64,000 bases of DNA from Scheffersomyces stipitis CBS 6054 (Eukaryota > Ascomycota > Pichiomycetes > Serinales > Debaryomycetaceae): assembly GCF_000209165.1 (NCBI RefSeq), contig NC_009045.1, forward strand, positions 744,001 to 808,000, written 5' to 3'. The position numbers were made by a program, and so were the translations under genes. The notes below the pieces were generated by a model. It worked only from the letters and a program-made list of their open reading frames with translations. It made no database searches and had not been told where the DNA came from. This document shows positions 63,666-64,000 of this stretch, in pieces. Position 1 is the stretch's first letter; every line of letters starts with the position of its first letter.

Positions 63666-64000
63666 GCTGATATAAATGTGTAGTTGACCTTGGCTCGCCT
63701 TGCCTTCGGAAGGAGTTATGGCGTAGACTAGAAGAGAATCACAGAAATCCATAGCAACTTGAGAAAGTCACGCGTGAGACGATCACGTGACGTGAATTCT
63801 TCTCCCAGTGATATCTATATGGGGTTTAGAAATTGTTGATCTAGAGGATTGAAGGATGTTTTAAGTCGCCTGTCTAATCATACATACTTGGAATCGTATA
63901 TACTGAATTGTCTGTCTCATACGAAAATGCTTTCGTATTAAATTGTAAACTCTTCCGCATAGTTTTGATAAATGGAAATTGTACAGGATAAGTGTACGAA
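63666..64000. promoter_or_regulatory. TLG1 promoter with ACGCGT and TCACGTGA sites
   Basis: The palindrome TCACGTGA (63783-63790, a Cbf1-type site) lies about 120 bases before the preferred TLG1 start, and ACGCGT (63770-63775) lies beside it. If the upstream ATG at 63752 were used, both sites would be within 40 bases of it, which would be unusually close. No further gene is seen to the window end. Confidence 0.45.

Overview
This 64-kb window reads as an intron-poor budding-yeast chromosome segment. Its genes are typical Saccharomycotina orthologues, compact and on both strands: MEC1, NVJ2, RFC3, MID1, OPY1, CUE2, STE20, BTS1, DPH5, PER1 and TLG1. One intron is visible, with GTAAGT, TACTAAC and CAG signals. 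In-frame CTG codons in MEC1, DPH5 and BTS1 fall where relatives carry polar residues, which favours CTG read as serine. I therefore infer a CUG-Ser clade yeast, such as Scheffersomyces or a Debaryomyces relative. Species is not proven. All residue numbers below come from standard-code translation, so any L encoded by CTG is probably S.

Left part (1-22 kb): the 3' part of MEC1 (DNA-damage checkpoint kinase) enters from the left edge and faces NVJ2 (ER-vacuole contact, lipid-binding SMP protein) across an unusually wide 2.35-kb gap. An acidic nuclear-looking protein of unknown family follows, with about 5.7 kb of gene-free DNA upstream. Then come spliced RFC3 (clamp loader) with an ACGCGT box, MID1 (stretch-activated calcium channel subunit) and a UspA-domain protein.

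Middle (25-45 kb): OPY1 (two PH domains), CUE2 (CUE and Smr domains, no-go decay), a very large STE20 (PAK kinase) with an expanded repeat-rich N-terminus, a membrane-anchored Say1-like esterase, a CECR5-type HAD protein and a cytosolic-type GH3 beta-glucosidase with a PA14 insert.

Right part (46-64 kb): a derlin and BTS1 (GGPP synthase) divergently arranged; an unknown basic protein divergent from DPH5 (diphthamide synthesis) across a promoter with two identical CACGTGACTTT boxes; PER1 (GPI-anchor remodelling); a Zn2Cys6 transcription factor with a 3.4-kb upstream region. A group of small-molecule enzymes follows: a class II aldolase-family protein, a DUF4336/metallo-beta-lactamase-like protein and a PhyH-type dioxygenase. 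The SNARE TLG1 closes the window.

I saw no tRNA, rRNA, CRISPR array or intact transposon. The most unusual items are the STE20 N-terminus (a dense CTG cluster and a 39-bp coding minisatellite), the 5.7-kb gene-free block, and repeat-like promoter motifs shared by MID1 and PER1.
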